Positions 1 through 8,461 of a stretch of 64,000 bases of DNA are shown here, one piece after another. A model generated the notes under the pieces. That model saw only the letters and a program-made list of their open reading frames with translations, did not search any database and had not been told where the DNA came from. The position numbers and the translations under genes are program-made. This stretch comes from Streptomyces ureilyticus (GTDB lineage Bacteria; Actinomycetota; Actinomycetes; Streptomycetales; Streptomycetaceae): NCBI RefSeq assembly GCF_011045025.1, contig NZ_JAAKZX010000002.1, forward strand, positions 1 through 64,000, given 5' to 3'. The stretch's first letter is position 1. Every line of letters starts with the position of its first letter.

Positions 1-375
1 TGGAGCAACACCGACGACCTCGACCACAAGGTGGTCAAGGGCGTTCTCGGCGGTACGTACACCTGGCTGGAGGAGGGCGTCATCGACCCTTCCGGCGACG
101 GTGCCTGGATCGCGGACGCGACGCCCGAGCCCGCGCATCCGTCTTGGCCACAATCCGCTCATTCTCACGAAGCAGCTTGCGGTAGCTGTCCAGCCGCCGC
201 TCCGGCAACACACCGGACTCGACCGCGTCAAGGACCGCACACCCCGGCTCCGCCACATGCGCGCAGTCATCAAAGCGGCAGCCACCCGCAAGCTCCTCGA
301 TCTCCGAGAACACCTGCCCGACCCCGCTCCCGGCATCGAAGAGCCCAACTCCCCGCAGCCCGGGCGTATCGATGA
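1..375 (+). other. Open frame entering from left edge; possible gene 3' fragment
   Basis: Reading the + strand from base 1 gives a frame open to a TGA at 373-375. The first 40 or so codons have a plausible protein composition (mixed D/E/K/G/W residues and strong GC3), but beyond about base 135 the frame turns into Pro/Arg/Ser/His-rich antisense text opposite rsgA. I therefore suspect that only about the first 130 bases come from a real gene and that its original end is lost. I do not recognise the product. It would overlap convergent rsgA by nearly 300 bases if taken whole, which is unlikely. See the finding on the junction. Confidence 0.25.
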
Positions 376-1159
376 GCACACCACCACCAGGCAGGACGAG
401 CAGATTGCGCGTCGTCGTGGTGTGGCGCCCCTTGCCGTCCACGTCACGCGCGGCCCGCACCTCCATGACGTCCTCGCCGAGCAACGCGTTGGCAAGCGTC
501 GACTTACCCGCACCGGACTGCCCGAGCAGCACAGACGTCCCCCCGGAGACCACCGCCGCGAGAACATCCAGGCCTTCTCCGAGCGCGGCGCTGACCGTCA
601 GCACCGGCACACCCGGCGCGGTCGTCTCCACGTCCTGGACCAGGTGCGCGAGCGTCACCGCGTCCGGTACGAGGTCGGCCTTGGTCAGCACCACGACCGG
701 CTGCGCGCCGGACTCCCAGGCGAGCGCCAGGAACCGTTCGACGCGCCCGAGGTCGAGCTCCAGGGCGAGCGACACGGCGACGACCGCGTGGTCGACGTTG
801 GCCGCGAGGATCTGCCCCTCGGACCGCTTGGAGGAAGTGGAGCGCACGAAGGCGGTACGGCGTGGCAGATACGTCCGTACGTAGCGAGGGTTGCCCGCGG
901 GTTCGACGACGACCCAGTCGCCGGTGCACACGACGCGCAGCGGGTCTCGCGGTGTCACGAACGCCGTATCGGCGCGCATGACCCCGTCTGCGGTGACCAC
1001 GTCGCACTGCCCCCGGTCGACCCGGACCACCCGTCCGGCGACGAGCCCTTCGGCGTCGTAAGGGGCGAACTCGTCCGCCCACGCCTGGTCCCAGCCGTAG
1101 GGAGCGAGCGGATGCGGAGAAACAGAACGAGAAGAGACAGAACGAGAAGAGAAAGACAA
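80..1159 (-). CDS. rsgA: Ribosome small subunit-dependent GTPase RsgA
   Basis: Cytoplasmic circularly permuted GTPase that acts in late 30S subunit assembly. An N-terminal OB-fold region is followed by G4 TKAD (residues 159-162), P-loop GQSGAGKS (213-220), G3 DTPG (264-267) and the C-terminal zinc site C294, C299, H301, C307. The permuted G4-G1-G3 order is diagnostic. The start appears to be TTG at 1159, giving a Ser/Arg-repetitive N-terminus before the conserved HPLAPYGWD; no better start is available. From memory of Streptomyces homologues the end should continue past KTDARARA with a conserved basic helix; here it is replaced by a short Arg-rich tail (SRPRSRHRRRKGR), so the last dozen residues look non-native. 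The enzyme core is complete. Confidence 0.93.
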   Translation of the reverse strand: MSFSSRSVSSRSVSPHPLAPYGWDQAWADEFAPYDAEGLVAGRVVRVDRGQCDVVTADGVMRADTAFVTPRDPLRVVCTGDWVVVEPAGNPRYVRTYLPRRTAFVRSTSSKRSEGQILAANVDHAVVAVSLALELDLGRVERFLALAWESGAQPVVVLTKADLVPDAVTLAHLVQDVETTAPGVPVLTVSAALGEGLDVLAAVVSGGTSVLLGQSGAGKSTLANALLGEDVMEVRAARDVDGKGRHTTTTRNLLVLPGGGVLIDTPGLRGVGLFDAGSGVGQVFSEIEELAGGCRFDDCAHVAEPGCAVLDAVESGVLPERRLDSYRKLLRENERIVAKTDARARASRPRSRHRRRKGR

Positions 1160-1166
1160 GGGGGTG

Positions 1167-1180
1167 ACCCTTCGAAGGGT
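1167..1180 (-). promoter_or_regulatory. Palindrome masking the likely rsgA Shine-Dalgarno
   Basis: ACCCTTCGAAGGGT is a perfect 14-bp palindrome between the stop of the 23-codon leader ORF and the TTG start of rsgA. In the mRNA its 3' arm carries GAAGGG, the only purine-rich ribosome-binding candidate before that TTG, so folding would hide it. A role in translational coupling is inference. Confidence 0.35.
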
Positions 1181-1195
1181 GGCCCCGGGAGGATG

Positions 1196-1267
1196 TCAGC
1201 CGGCGGCCACTGAGGTGGACTTGATGAACTTCCGGATGCGGGCAGCGCCCATCACGAAGACAGCCAT
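1196..1267 (-). CDS. 23-residue ORF upstream of rsgA (possible leader peptide)
   Basis: ATG at 1267 is preceded by a strong GGGAGG ribosome binding site and the frame stops with TGA at 1196, encoding MAVFVMGAARIRKFIKSTSV plus AAG. It lies 36 nt upstream of rsgA in the same frame and on the same strand, with a palindrome in between. The peptide is basic with a hydrophobic start and matches no family I know. The quality of the RBS and the position argue that it is translated; whether it acts in cis as a leader or in trans as a small protein cannot be told from sequence. Confidence 0.45.
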   Translation of the reverse strand: MAVFVMGAARIRKFIKSTSVAAG

Positions 1268-1455
1268 CGGTCACACCTCCCAACCAAGCCAAGTCACCCG
1301 CGGCACCCTCCGGCCACCGCTCGAACAGCACTGACACTAGAGGCACCTGAGCCACGACGCCATCGAATTACGGCACCCCATGAACGCCGGCCCATTGCGC
1401 GACGGGAAAGCGTCACGCCAGTCCGTAGAGCGCCTCCAGGTCGACCAGTTCGATA

Positions 1456-4014
1456 TCAGGCCCAGCCGCGCAGCGTGACCCTGAAGCTCCGTCCGTACGC
1501 GTGGTGGGTGTCGAAGTCCAGCCGGGTTCCGCCGTGGGTCGCGCGTACGCGTACCCCGTCGTCCGAGGTGACCTCTCGCAGAGGGCGGCCGGGGAGCAGG
1601 ACACTGACCGTGTCGCGGTGCATGGTCGGGTCGGACACGGCGACGGTGGTCAGGCCGCGGCGTTCGCGCCGGACGATCACCGAGGCGGGGCCGTCGATAC
1701 GCATGCGCATCCCTGGGGCCTCATGGATGCCGGGTGTGAAGCTGTTGGCGGCCGTCAGGCCGAGGCCGGTGTGGGTGACGGCCTGCAGACGTGGGGTGTT
1801 CGCCAGAACTTTCAATGGCCCGTCGTGCAGGTACGAACGCAGGCCGGCCTCCCCGGCGTTCGGCACCAACGCGTAGGCCAAGCGGGTTGGTTGGGCTCCG
1901 CGAGCATGCTCGACCGTCACACCGAGCACCGTGCGGGTCACGGCGGTGTCCGGGTTCGCGGTGCGGACCACCCGGCGGCTGCGGGTGACCCTGTCCAGGG
2001 TGATCCTCACCGGCGGGGTGTCGAGGAAGACATAGCCGACCGCGGTCCGCTGGGTGGCATTGGCGTAGCGCAGCCAGCGCAGGTCGCCGAGGCCCGGGCC
2101 GGTCCAGGGACTGCCATCGCGGAGCATCCCGGTGACCGAGACCTGATCGTCCGGTGCGGCGGTACGGGCGTCGACCGTCGTGGTCACGGCCCGACCGGCA
2201 CTGTCGCCGACCCCGGCCGCGAGCACCACGATCTCCTCGTCGAGGAGGAACCACGACTTGGTCGCCCGCGCGTTGCGGTAGGCCACGAAGTCGTCCGGCA
2301 GCAGCCCCGCGCCCTTGTCGCGGTGGGCGACGTCGTCGGACTGCACCATCCCGGCCACGCCGTACGCCCCGAGAACGGCGCCGCCGGAGTGCCGATGGGT
2401 GCCGCGCGGGAAGTAGACGTACGTGTTCTGCGACTCGGACGACGAGGTGAAGTTCAGCGGGTGGCCGGGGTTGTCGTAGTACGGCTTCCCGTACAGCTCG
2501 GGGATGGTGCGCCGCCGCTCGACCGGCGCGGTGACACCGGCGAGGCCGTACGGCGAGACCGTGGTGAAGTAGTCGACGCCGTACGCCTGGGTCTGGTCCT
2601 GTCCGGAGAGGTAGAGGTAGTACGCGCCCTCGCCCTGGAACCAGGGCATGAGGTTCTCGCCGCTCATGTACTCGTACTTGCTGATCCGGTCGGAGCTGCG
2701 GGCGAGCGCGAAGGCGTAGCCCGGTCTGCGGTGCACGGTCCTGTCCATGGCGTTGAAGGCGACGCTGCGGGAGGCGGGGTTGAGGTCCGCGGGCGGGACG
2801 GTGGCGTCGCCGATGATGTCGGCGTAGCGCACGATGCTGACCGGGGAGACGAAGCCGGCCGGGTCGAGAGCGGTGCGCGAGGTCGACCGGATGTACTTGA
2901 CGTAGCTCTTCAGGGCGGTTGCATCGGCGCCGGTCGTGAGTGAGGCGAGATCGACGATGGCCTCGACGACCACCGCGACATCGGTGTAGCCGGTGTCCGT
3001 CCGCGCGACCGCCCTCCCCTTGACGATCTCCATCATCCAGCCCTCGAAGATCAGCGGCGCGAAGCCGTTCCTCACCCAGCCGTGCACGGTCGGCACCAGT
3101 TCCCCGCCGTGCGCGAAACCCGTACCGTCGAGGATCTTGAGGGTCTGGACGACACGGGTCAGCAGGGCCTTGCCGTAGGAGCCGGTGTACGCGACAGAGG
3201 CGTGCTGGATGAACGACCCATCGGCGTAATGACCGTCCGTGACACCGTGGTTGAGGTGGTACGGGTCGATGGTGACGAAGACCGTCAGCTGGTCGGTGAG
3301 GGCCTTGCGGATGCGTACGTCGTCGCCGAGGAGCGCGCCCTGGAGGATCCGGTTGGTGGTGATGTCGGCGAGGTTGGCGCCGGTGTGGAAGCGCGAGTCG
3401 AGGTTCACGTCCCCGTCGACGCCGTTGCGGAGGTAGGCGTCCATCGAGACGACGTAGGTGCGGATGAGGTCGGGGCGGTACGCCTTCACCTCGTCGGCGA
3501 GCAAGGCCAGGGTTTTGCTGATGTGCTGAGAGAGACCGATCTCCCAGTGGTGCCAGTTGCCGTAGTAGCCCGTGGCCTGGTCGCCGTAATAGCGCTCGTG
3601 CAGCCAGCCGAGACCGTCGATCACCCGGCGCTGCACGACGGTGTTCTCGTACAGGCCGGAGGCCGGGCCGCCCGGTGTGCGGGTGGCGAGGGCGATCTCG
3701 TACAGCCACCGGAAGGCCGTGTTGAGGTTGGCCTCGTCGGTGCCGAGCACCAGACCGGCGAACAGTTCGTCCGCGCCCGCCCCATCCATCAACGTCAGAT
3801 TCGTCCGTGCGGCCGTGTCGATGGCGGCGAGCTTGGCGGCCGTCTCCGGCCGGGCGTTGGACTCGACGGTCCCGGCGAACACCGCCACGGTGTTCGCCAG
3901 CAGACGTGCGCTGCCCTCGGCGACCTCCGCCGCGCTCGCCGGCTCCGAGGGGATCACGGCCACCAGACCGGCGGCCGAGAGGGCGGACAACAGCTGTCTG
4001 CGAGAGATCTCCAT
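1456..4014 (-). CDS. Secreted polysaccharide lyase family 8 (hyaluronate/chondroitin/xanthan lyase type)
   Basis: 852-residue Tat-exported lyase that cleaves uronic-acid polysaccharides by beta-elimination. ATG at 4014 follows GGAGGACACC, and the N-terminus SRRQLLSALSAAGLVAVIP ending near ASA is a twin-arginine signal. The (alpha/alpha) toroid shows the aromatic patch NWHHWEIG (from N153), then the PL8 catalytic set: Asn in TGAN (N214), His in FIQH (H271) and the second Tyr of AYTGSYG (Y280). The C-terminal half is the beta-sandwich typical of PL8. Upstream frame extension to 4191 exists but overlaps the neighbour and lacks an RBS. Substrate (hyaluronan, chondroitin or xanthan) cannot be decided here. 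It follows the DUF1772 gene by 41 nt, so the two may be co-transcribed. Confidence 0.9.
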   Translation of the reverse strand: MEISRRQLLSALSAAGLVAVIPSEPASAAEVAEGSARLLANTVAVFAGTVESNARPETAAKLAAIDTAARTNLTLMDGAGADELFAGLVLGTDEANLNTAFRWLYEIALATRTPGGPASGLYENTVVQRRVIDGLGWLHERYYGDQATGYYGNWHHWEIGLSQHISKTLALLADEVKAYRPDLIRTYVVSMDAYLRNGVDGDVNLDSRFHTGANLADITTNRILQGALLGDDVRIRKALTDQLTVFVTIDPYHLNHGVTDGHYADGSFIQHASVAYTGSYGKALLTRVVQTLKILDGTGFAHGGELVPTVHGWVRNGFAPLIFEGWMMEIVKGRAVARTDTGYTDVAVVVEAIVDLASLTTGADATALKSYVKYIRSTSRTALDPAGFVSPVSIVRYADIIGDATVPPADLNPASRSVAFNAMDRTVHRRPGYAFALARSSDRISKYEYMSGENLMPWFQGEGAYYLYLSGQDQTQAYGVDYFTTVSPYGLAGVTAPVERRRTIPELYGKPYYDNPGHPLNFTSSSESQNTYVYFPRGTHRHSGGAVLGAYGVAGMVQSDDVAHRDKGAGLLPDDFVAYRNARATKSWFLLDEEIVVLAAGVGDSAGRAVTTTVDARTAAPDDQVSVTGMLRDGSPWTGPGLGDLRWLRYANATQRTAVGYVFLDTPPVRITLDRVTRSRRVVRTANPDTAVTRTVLGVTVEHARGAQPTRLAYALVPNAGEAGLRSYLHDGPLKVLANTPRLQAVTHTGLGLTAANSFTPGIHEAPGMRMRIDGPASVIVRRERRGLTTVAVSDPTMHRDTVSVLLPGRPLREVTSDDGVRVRATHGGTRLDFDTHHAYGRSFRVTLRGWA

Positions 4015-4055
4015 GGTGTCCTCCGCCGCTGAATCGGCATCCTGGCGGGCCGGAG

Positions 4056-4610
4056 TCAAGCGGACCCGGCAGCCGACGGCAAGAGGTCCGGCGTCCGGCG
4101 CGCCGTTCGTCCGTACAGCACGAGTGCCCGGGCCAGGCAGCCCAGCGCGATCGTCGACAGCACCCCTCGTACGATGTTCCAGGCCACCCACGGATCCTCG
4201 AACTCCTCGCGCACGGCGGCCGGATCGGCGATCCTCGCCGGATCACCGGCGTCGACGAGATCGGTGTTGAGCGGGATGTTCACCATGACGGTGAACAGAA
4301 ACGCGAGAGCGTACGCCACGAGGGCGGCCCACACCCACCAGCGCAGCCTCTCGGAAGAGCGCAGCTGCCAGGCGGAGACTCCCGCGAGGATCAGCGCGCC
4401 GATGAAGCTCAGGAAGAACACCGGGTTCTGGATGACGTCGTCGATGTTCTGCATGACCTCGACATAGACGCGGTCGTCGCTGCGGGCCAGCGCCGGCATC
4501 ACGGCGCAGGCGAAGATGTAGAACGTCCCGGCGATCAGACCCATGGCGACCGTAGCCGCGACCAGCACACTTCCGGCGGTCGTACGCCGCCCTGCGTTGT
4601 TCTGTGTCAT
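4056..4610 (-). CDS. DUF1772 / anthrone-oxygenase-like membrane protein
   Basis: 184-residue integral membrane protein with about four hydrophobic segments (residues about 12-38, 62-80, 90-110 and 145-165). The small polytopic layout, the F/Y-rich first helix and the central VNIPLN motif fit DUF1772, a family that includes fungal anthrone oxygenases and is mostly uncharacterised in bacteria. The ATG at 4610 has only a weak ribosome site. It sits directly upstream of the PL8 lyase on the same strand; a functional link is not evident. Confidence 0.75.
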   Translation of the reverse strand: MTQNNAGRRTTAGSVLVAATVAMGLIAGTFYIFACAVMPALARSDDRVYVEVMQNIDDVIQNPVFFLSFIGALILAGVSAWQLRSSERLRWWVWAALVAYALAFLFTVMVNIPLNTDLVDAGDPARIADPAAVREEFEDPWVAWNIVRGVLSTIALGCLARALVLYGRTARRTPDLLPSAAGSA

Positions 4611-4734
4611 GTCTACGAGTCAACCGGCGCCCCGTCGCGGACGACATGGCCAGGACGCGCAGCCACATAAGCGGCCGTCCAGGCCGGCCCGGGGCCCCAG
4701 CGGGCCCGGCCGTCGGGCGCGAGCCGTCAGCCCT

Positions 4735-6291
4735 TCAACTCACATCCGTGCAGCTGTGCCCGTTCAGCGTGACGTCGTACGGCGCCGAGTTCTCGCCCTC
4801 CCACGACGCGAGGAAGCCGACCGCGAGCTTGCCGCCGGCGGGTACGGCCTTGTTGTAGTCGGCGGGGGTGGCGGTCACCCGGGAGCCGTCCTGGTCGGCC
4901 TTGCCGTCCCACATCTGGGTGATCCGCTGGCCGTCGCGGAACTTCCAGCCGACGCGCCAGTCGTCGAGAGCCTTGGTGGTGGTGACGGTGACAGTGGCCT
5001 GGAAGCCGTCCGGCCACTGGTTGACCAGGTCGTAACCGGCCTTGCAGTACGCGGACTTCGTGGGCTCGGGGTCGGACTCGTGGGAGTTCGTCGCCTCGCC
5101 CTGGGGCTTCTGGCCCGGCGGTTTGTCGCCATCCGCGTCGTTCTCGTCGTTCTCGTCATCCTTGTCGCCGTCGGAGCCCGCCCCCGGATCCGAGGGGTCG
5201 GAGTCCGAGGGCTCCGGCGTGGGGGACGTGGTGGCGGGCGGCAGGGCGTTCGGCGGGGGCACCTGGTCGCCCACCGGCTCCCGGCCCGACGCCGACTCGT
5301 CCTGTGCGACGGGGTCACTGTCGGAGTCGGAGTTGAAGGCCCCGAGCGAGACCACGAGCGCGAGCAGGGACACGATGACGGCCGCGACCAGCAGCCCGGC
5401 GCGCCCGAACCGGGCCTTGCCCTCCTCGGCATCCGGCGGCGCCGCCACCTCGTCCGGGTCGGTGCTCGACCGGCTGAGCCCCGATTCCACGGCTCTGCGC
5501 CGCCGTTCCAGATACGCGAGTCCGCCCCAGCCGAGCACGCCGCCCGCGAGGGCCGCGGGCACCCCGCCGCCGGTCGGCCGCAGACAGGCGGCGGCCTCCG
5601 CGCACTCCACGCATCGCGCGAGGTGACGGGAAAGGTCCTCAGGGGTGTCGGCAGCGGGTGAACGGGTGACCCCGTCGAGGAGCCGGGCATAACGGCGGCA
5701 CTCCGCGTCGAGCGGGGTGTCGAGATGGTTGCGGTGGCAGCGGTCGCGGAACACACGGCGCACCTGGTCGAGTTCCTCGGCGGCGCCCTCCGGATCGAGA
5801 CCGAGCCGGCCGGCCACGGCGGGCAGCGGTATCGCCTCGACCTCGGCCAGCCAGAGCAGCGCCGCGTCCGCCTCCTGCATGTCCCTGAGCGCACGCAACG
5901 CGAGCGGCCGCTGCAACGGCGGTCCCGAATAACGCTCCGCCTTCTCGGAGTTGAGCCACAGCCGCAGATCGGCATCGAGGCGCTCGCCATGGCCCTGCGA
6001 TTCCCAGCGGGCAGCCGTCTTGCGTACGGACGTCAGTAACAGCGGAATACGCGGCAGCCTGGGCGTCCGCGACCGACGCCCGAAGCTCTTGCCACCGCTG
6101 TCCTCGGAGGCGCGCACCTCACGTATGCCATGGGAGAACGCCTCGGAGGCCAGCTGTCGGGCACCGGAGGAACCCGCGGTGCACAGATCGGCGTACGACA
6201 GCACCGCGTCCCAGCACTCCGAGAACAGAGTGGCCTCGGCGGCGTCTTCAGGGGTCGGCAGGTCGGGCATGGGCGGGGACTTCACCTGCAT
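4735..6291 (-). CDS. Membrane protein: sigma-like N-terminus, zinc-finger, TM, extracellular CBM2
   Basis: About 518 residues. The cytoplasmic part (1-215) resembles an ECF sigma factor: a region-2-like helical block beginning ATLFSECWDAVLSYADLC and a region-4-like block LPAVAGRLGLDPEGAAEEL. It is followed by HLARCVECAEAAACL, an HxxxCxxC motif like zinc-binding anti-sigma domains. One TM helix (AGLLVAAVIVSLLALVVSLG, about 300-320) leads to a Pro/Ser/Asp-rich linker of about 90 residues and a C-terminal family 2 carbohydrate-binding module running from AYCKAGYDLVNQW to LNGHSC, with the two family-typical terminal cysteines and several Trp. The order suggests an outside cellulose or chitin sensor wired to transcription in one chain. 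The sigma regions are divergent, so DNA binding is uncertain. Start choice among 6291, 6285 and 6270 is open because no RBS is strong. Confidence 0.8.
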   Translation of the reverse strand: MQVKSPPMPDLPTPEDAAEATLFSECWDAVLSYADLCTAGSSGARQLASEAFSHGIREVRASEDSGGKSFGRRSRTPRLPRIPLLLTSVRKTAARWESQGHGERLDADLRLWLNSEKAERYSGPPLQRPLALRALRDMQEADAALLWLAEVEAIPLPAVAGRLGLDPEGAAEELDQVRRVFRDRCHRNHLDTPLDAECRRYARLLDGVTRSPAADTPEDLSRHLARCVECAEAAACLRPTGGGVPAALAGGVLGWGGLAYLERRRRAVESGLSRSSTDPDEVAAPPDAEEGKARFGRAGLLVAAVIVSLLALVVSLGAFNSDSDSDPVAQDESASGREPVGDQVPPPNALPPATTSPTPEPSDSDPSDPGAGSDGDKDDENDENDADGDKPPGQKPQGEATNSHESDPEPTKSAYCKAGYDLVNQWPDGFQATVTVTTTKALDDWRVGWKFRDGQRITQMWDGKADQDGSRVTATPADYNKAVPAGGKLAVGFLASWEGENSAPYDVTLNGHSCTDVS

Positions 6292-6494
6292 CCGCAAAAG
6301 AGGGGAGTCAACTCATGAGGGGAATACGGCAGTTGAGCGGGGACAACTCAAGGGGGCCAGAGTTTTTCACGCGACTCGCACAACTGACAAGCGTCACATG
6401 CATATGCGTCCGCCTCTGCCACCTCAAAAGTTCACGCCAACCCCATCCCCACCAGCGCAAACACCCGTTCCCCGCTCCCCGCCCCGCACCTACC

Positions 6495-7826
6495 TCAGAC
6501 CTTTCGGATCGCCGGCGCCTCCTCGTTCGCAGGCAAGCTGTCCATGAACGAGCTGACCGAGAAGACCGCATTACCCGGTCCGGGCGGGCCGTATCCGGGC
6601 GGCGAGGACAGCCCGAAGTCCTCCATCGTCGAGCGGTACGCCTCGAGCAGCCGGATGTGGTACTCCAGCGGCGCGCCCTGCGGATTGGCCTTGCCCAGCG
6701 GTGTCGTCACCTCGGGGCACCAGGTGGTGAACCGGGGCGTGATGCCGTGCGACATGAAGAAGCGCAGGCCCTCGGTCGTCGACTCGATCGCCTCGTCGAC
6801 GGTCGTGAAGCCGAAGGGCTCGGCCATCTCGACGCCGGCCACGAAGTTGGGGATGACGTTGCGCGCGCCGAAGACCTCCGCCGAGTCGAGGATGCGCTTG
6901 TGCCACTCGTCGCGGCCGACGTAACGCTCCTTGCCCGGGCAGTACATCTTGAACAGGTACTCGTCCCACACCTCGTAGTTGGGGTGGTAGATCTGCACGC
7001 CGTAGTCCTTGAAGCGCTGCACGTCATCACGCGGCAGCGCCTGGGCCACCACCTTGCCGATCCACCGCCCGGGGAAGCGTTCCTCGATGGCCTTGGCGTA
7101 GTGCCCGTAGAAGTCGGCCTCGTCCCGCCCGGCGACCGTCTTGGTGATCGCGCCTCCGGTGAGCGTGTACGCGGTGGACGCCTTGGCGGTGTCGTACCGG
7201 TCGATGATCTCGAGGGCCTCGAGGACCTCCTCGACGTCCTTCACCCCGGTGTACGGGCGCCCCGCCGCCTTGTGCTGGCGCCAGTTGTGGTTGATGTCGC
7301 AGTACTGGCACTCCTCCTTGGCGCCGAAGTACTGGCAGACCCGGAAGACGGTGAGGTAGATGAGGTAGCCCCACTGGATCGTCGGGGCCACCTCCATCAC
7401 GGACTTCCCACTCGCGAGGGTGTGCCGGTAGTACTCCGGCATCGGCGGCACCCCGACATCCGAGATCCGCTTCCCGTCGAGATAGAGCCCGAGCACACCG
7501 TCCTCGTCGGCGGCCACCCGGTACGGCGAGGACGGATTGACGCGTACGGAGACGACGGTGCGCCGCAGGTCGTACGGCCCCCCGGTGAGGATGATCTCCT
7601 CGGGCGGGCGCCGGAGCGCGGCCTCGCCGAGCTCCGGCAGGGTGCCGTGGTCGAAGGAGAAGATGAAGTACGACTTCGGCTTCACCTCGCCGTCCTCGTT
7701 GTCGCTGAGGGCCGACGCGTCGAAAGCGACACCACCCCTGAGCAGGTCCTCCTTGAAGACGGCCTCCCGCGGTACGTGCGGGAACCGTTCCATCAGATCC
7801 TCGACCAGCGCGGTGCGGCTGCCCAT
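6495..7826 (-). CDS. Radical SAM protein with CX8CX2C cluster motif
   Basis: 443 residues, ATG at 7826 after GAGGAG with 7-nt spacing. The probable 4Fe-4S ligands are C164, C173 and C176 (sequence CQYFGAKEECQYC), a spacing different from the classic CX3CX2C, followed by a TIM-barrel-like region with TLTGGAIT (GGE-like SAM-binding strand) and a long C-terminal part. No SPASM-type Cys cluster is visible. It likely forms a 5'-deoxyadenosyl radical, substrate unknown. The next gene upstream on the same strand is a secreted cupin, 84 nt away; beyond that is the tnpB insertion, so original partners may have been lost. Confidence 0.8.
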   Translation of the reverse strand: MGSRTALVEDLMERFPHVPREAVFKEDLLRGGVAFDASALSDNEDGEVKPKSYFIFSFDHGTLPELGEAALRRPPEEIILTGGPYDLRRTVVSVRVNPSSPYRVAADEDGVLGLYLDGKRISDVGVPPMPEYYRHTLASGKSVMEVAPTIQWGYLIYLTVFRVCQYFGAKEECQYCDINHNWRQHKAAGRPYTGVKDVEEVLEALEIIDRYDTAKASTAYTLTGGAITKTVAGRDEADFYGHYAKAIEERFPGRWIGKVVAQALPRDDVQRFKDYGVQIYHPNYEVWDEYLFKMYCPGKERYVGRDEWHKRILDSAEVFGARNVIPNFVAGVEMAEPFGFTTVDEAIESTTEGLRFFMSHGITPRFTTWCPEVTTPLGKANPQGAPLEYHIRLLEAYRSTMEDFGLSSPPGYGPPGPGNAVFSVSSFMDSLPANEEAPAIRKV

Positions 7827-7909
7827 CCCGTAACTCCTCGCTCCCGGCGGCGGTTGTGCTCCACTCCTCACGGTATGCCCCCGGCTGGACGGGATGGGTG
7901 CCGGGTCCC

Positions 7910-8392
7910 TCAGACGTCGCAGCCGGGGTCGGGCGCGTCGACGGACAGCGGTGCCCCTTCGGGCAGCAGGTAGGTCACGTACAGGACGACGGGCTCGGTG
8001 CCCAGGTTGCGGCCGATGTGCACATGGTGAGGTCCGGCGGGCTCGACGAAGGACTTCCCGGCCGTGGTGGTCTCCACCGTGCAGTCGTGCATCGTGCGGG
8101 TGAGCGTGCCGGACTGGACGACGGCGATCAGCTGACCCTGGTGGTAGTGCCAGCCGGTGGAGCCGCCCGGCGCTACCGTGATCGTGCGGACCACTACGTC
8201 GGTGCGTCCACGGGTCTTGATCTTCAGACCGTCCTCGGACGTCCCCTTGGCGAGGATGGTTCCGCTGACCCCGCTGCCGGGGGTCGCGAGCGCCGTCGAG
8301 GGCACCACACCGGCCGCCACGACGCACGCGGCGACGGCCACCGCCCTCCGGATCCGCCCTCTGCGCCCGCTGCGTACGCCGCTGACCGCCAT
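7910..8392 (-). CDS. Secreted cupin-domain protein
   Basis: 160 residues if started at ATG 8392 (GGAG RBS); an upstream in-frame start at 8437 is possible. An Arg-rich n-region and hydrophobic core (RAVAVAACVVAAGVVPSTALA) form a Sec signal. The mature part holds one cupin fold with the metal ligand signature GWHYHQGQ..., and a second motif at GPHHVHIG. Export of a single-domain cupin suggests an extracytoplasmic metal-dependent enzyme or ligand-binding protein. Two cysteines in the mature part (CTVE and the terminal GCDV) could form a disulfide. Confidence 0.8.
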   Translation of the reverse strand: MAVSGVRSGRRGRIRRAVAVAACVVAAGVVPSTALATPGSGVSGTILAKGTSEDGLKIKTRGRTDVVVRTITVAPGGSTGWHYHQGQLIAVVQSGTLTRTMHDCTVETTTAGKSFVEPAGPHHVHIGRNLGTEPVVLYVTYLLPEGAPLSVDAPDPGCDV

Positions 8393-8461
8393 CGCTGCTC
8401 CATCCCGCCCGGTAACTCCGGACATCTGTGACGACACATCGAACAGTGCGGAAAGAACCTC

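Noticed and set aside
101..1213. Long + strand frame opposite rsgA
   Set aside because: Composition is antisense-like (Arg/His/Gly/Pro rich) and rsgA motifs are unequivocal on the other strand.
1501..4032. Long + strand frames opposite the PL8 gene
   Set aside because: Shadow frames of a high-GC gene; no RBS or family signal, while PL8 catalytic motifs are on the minus strand.
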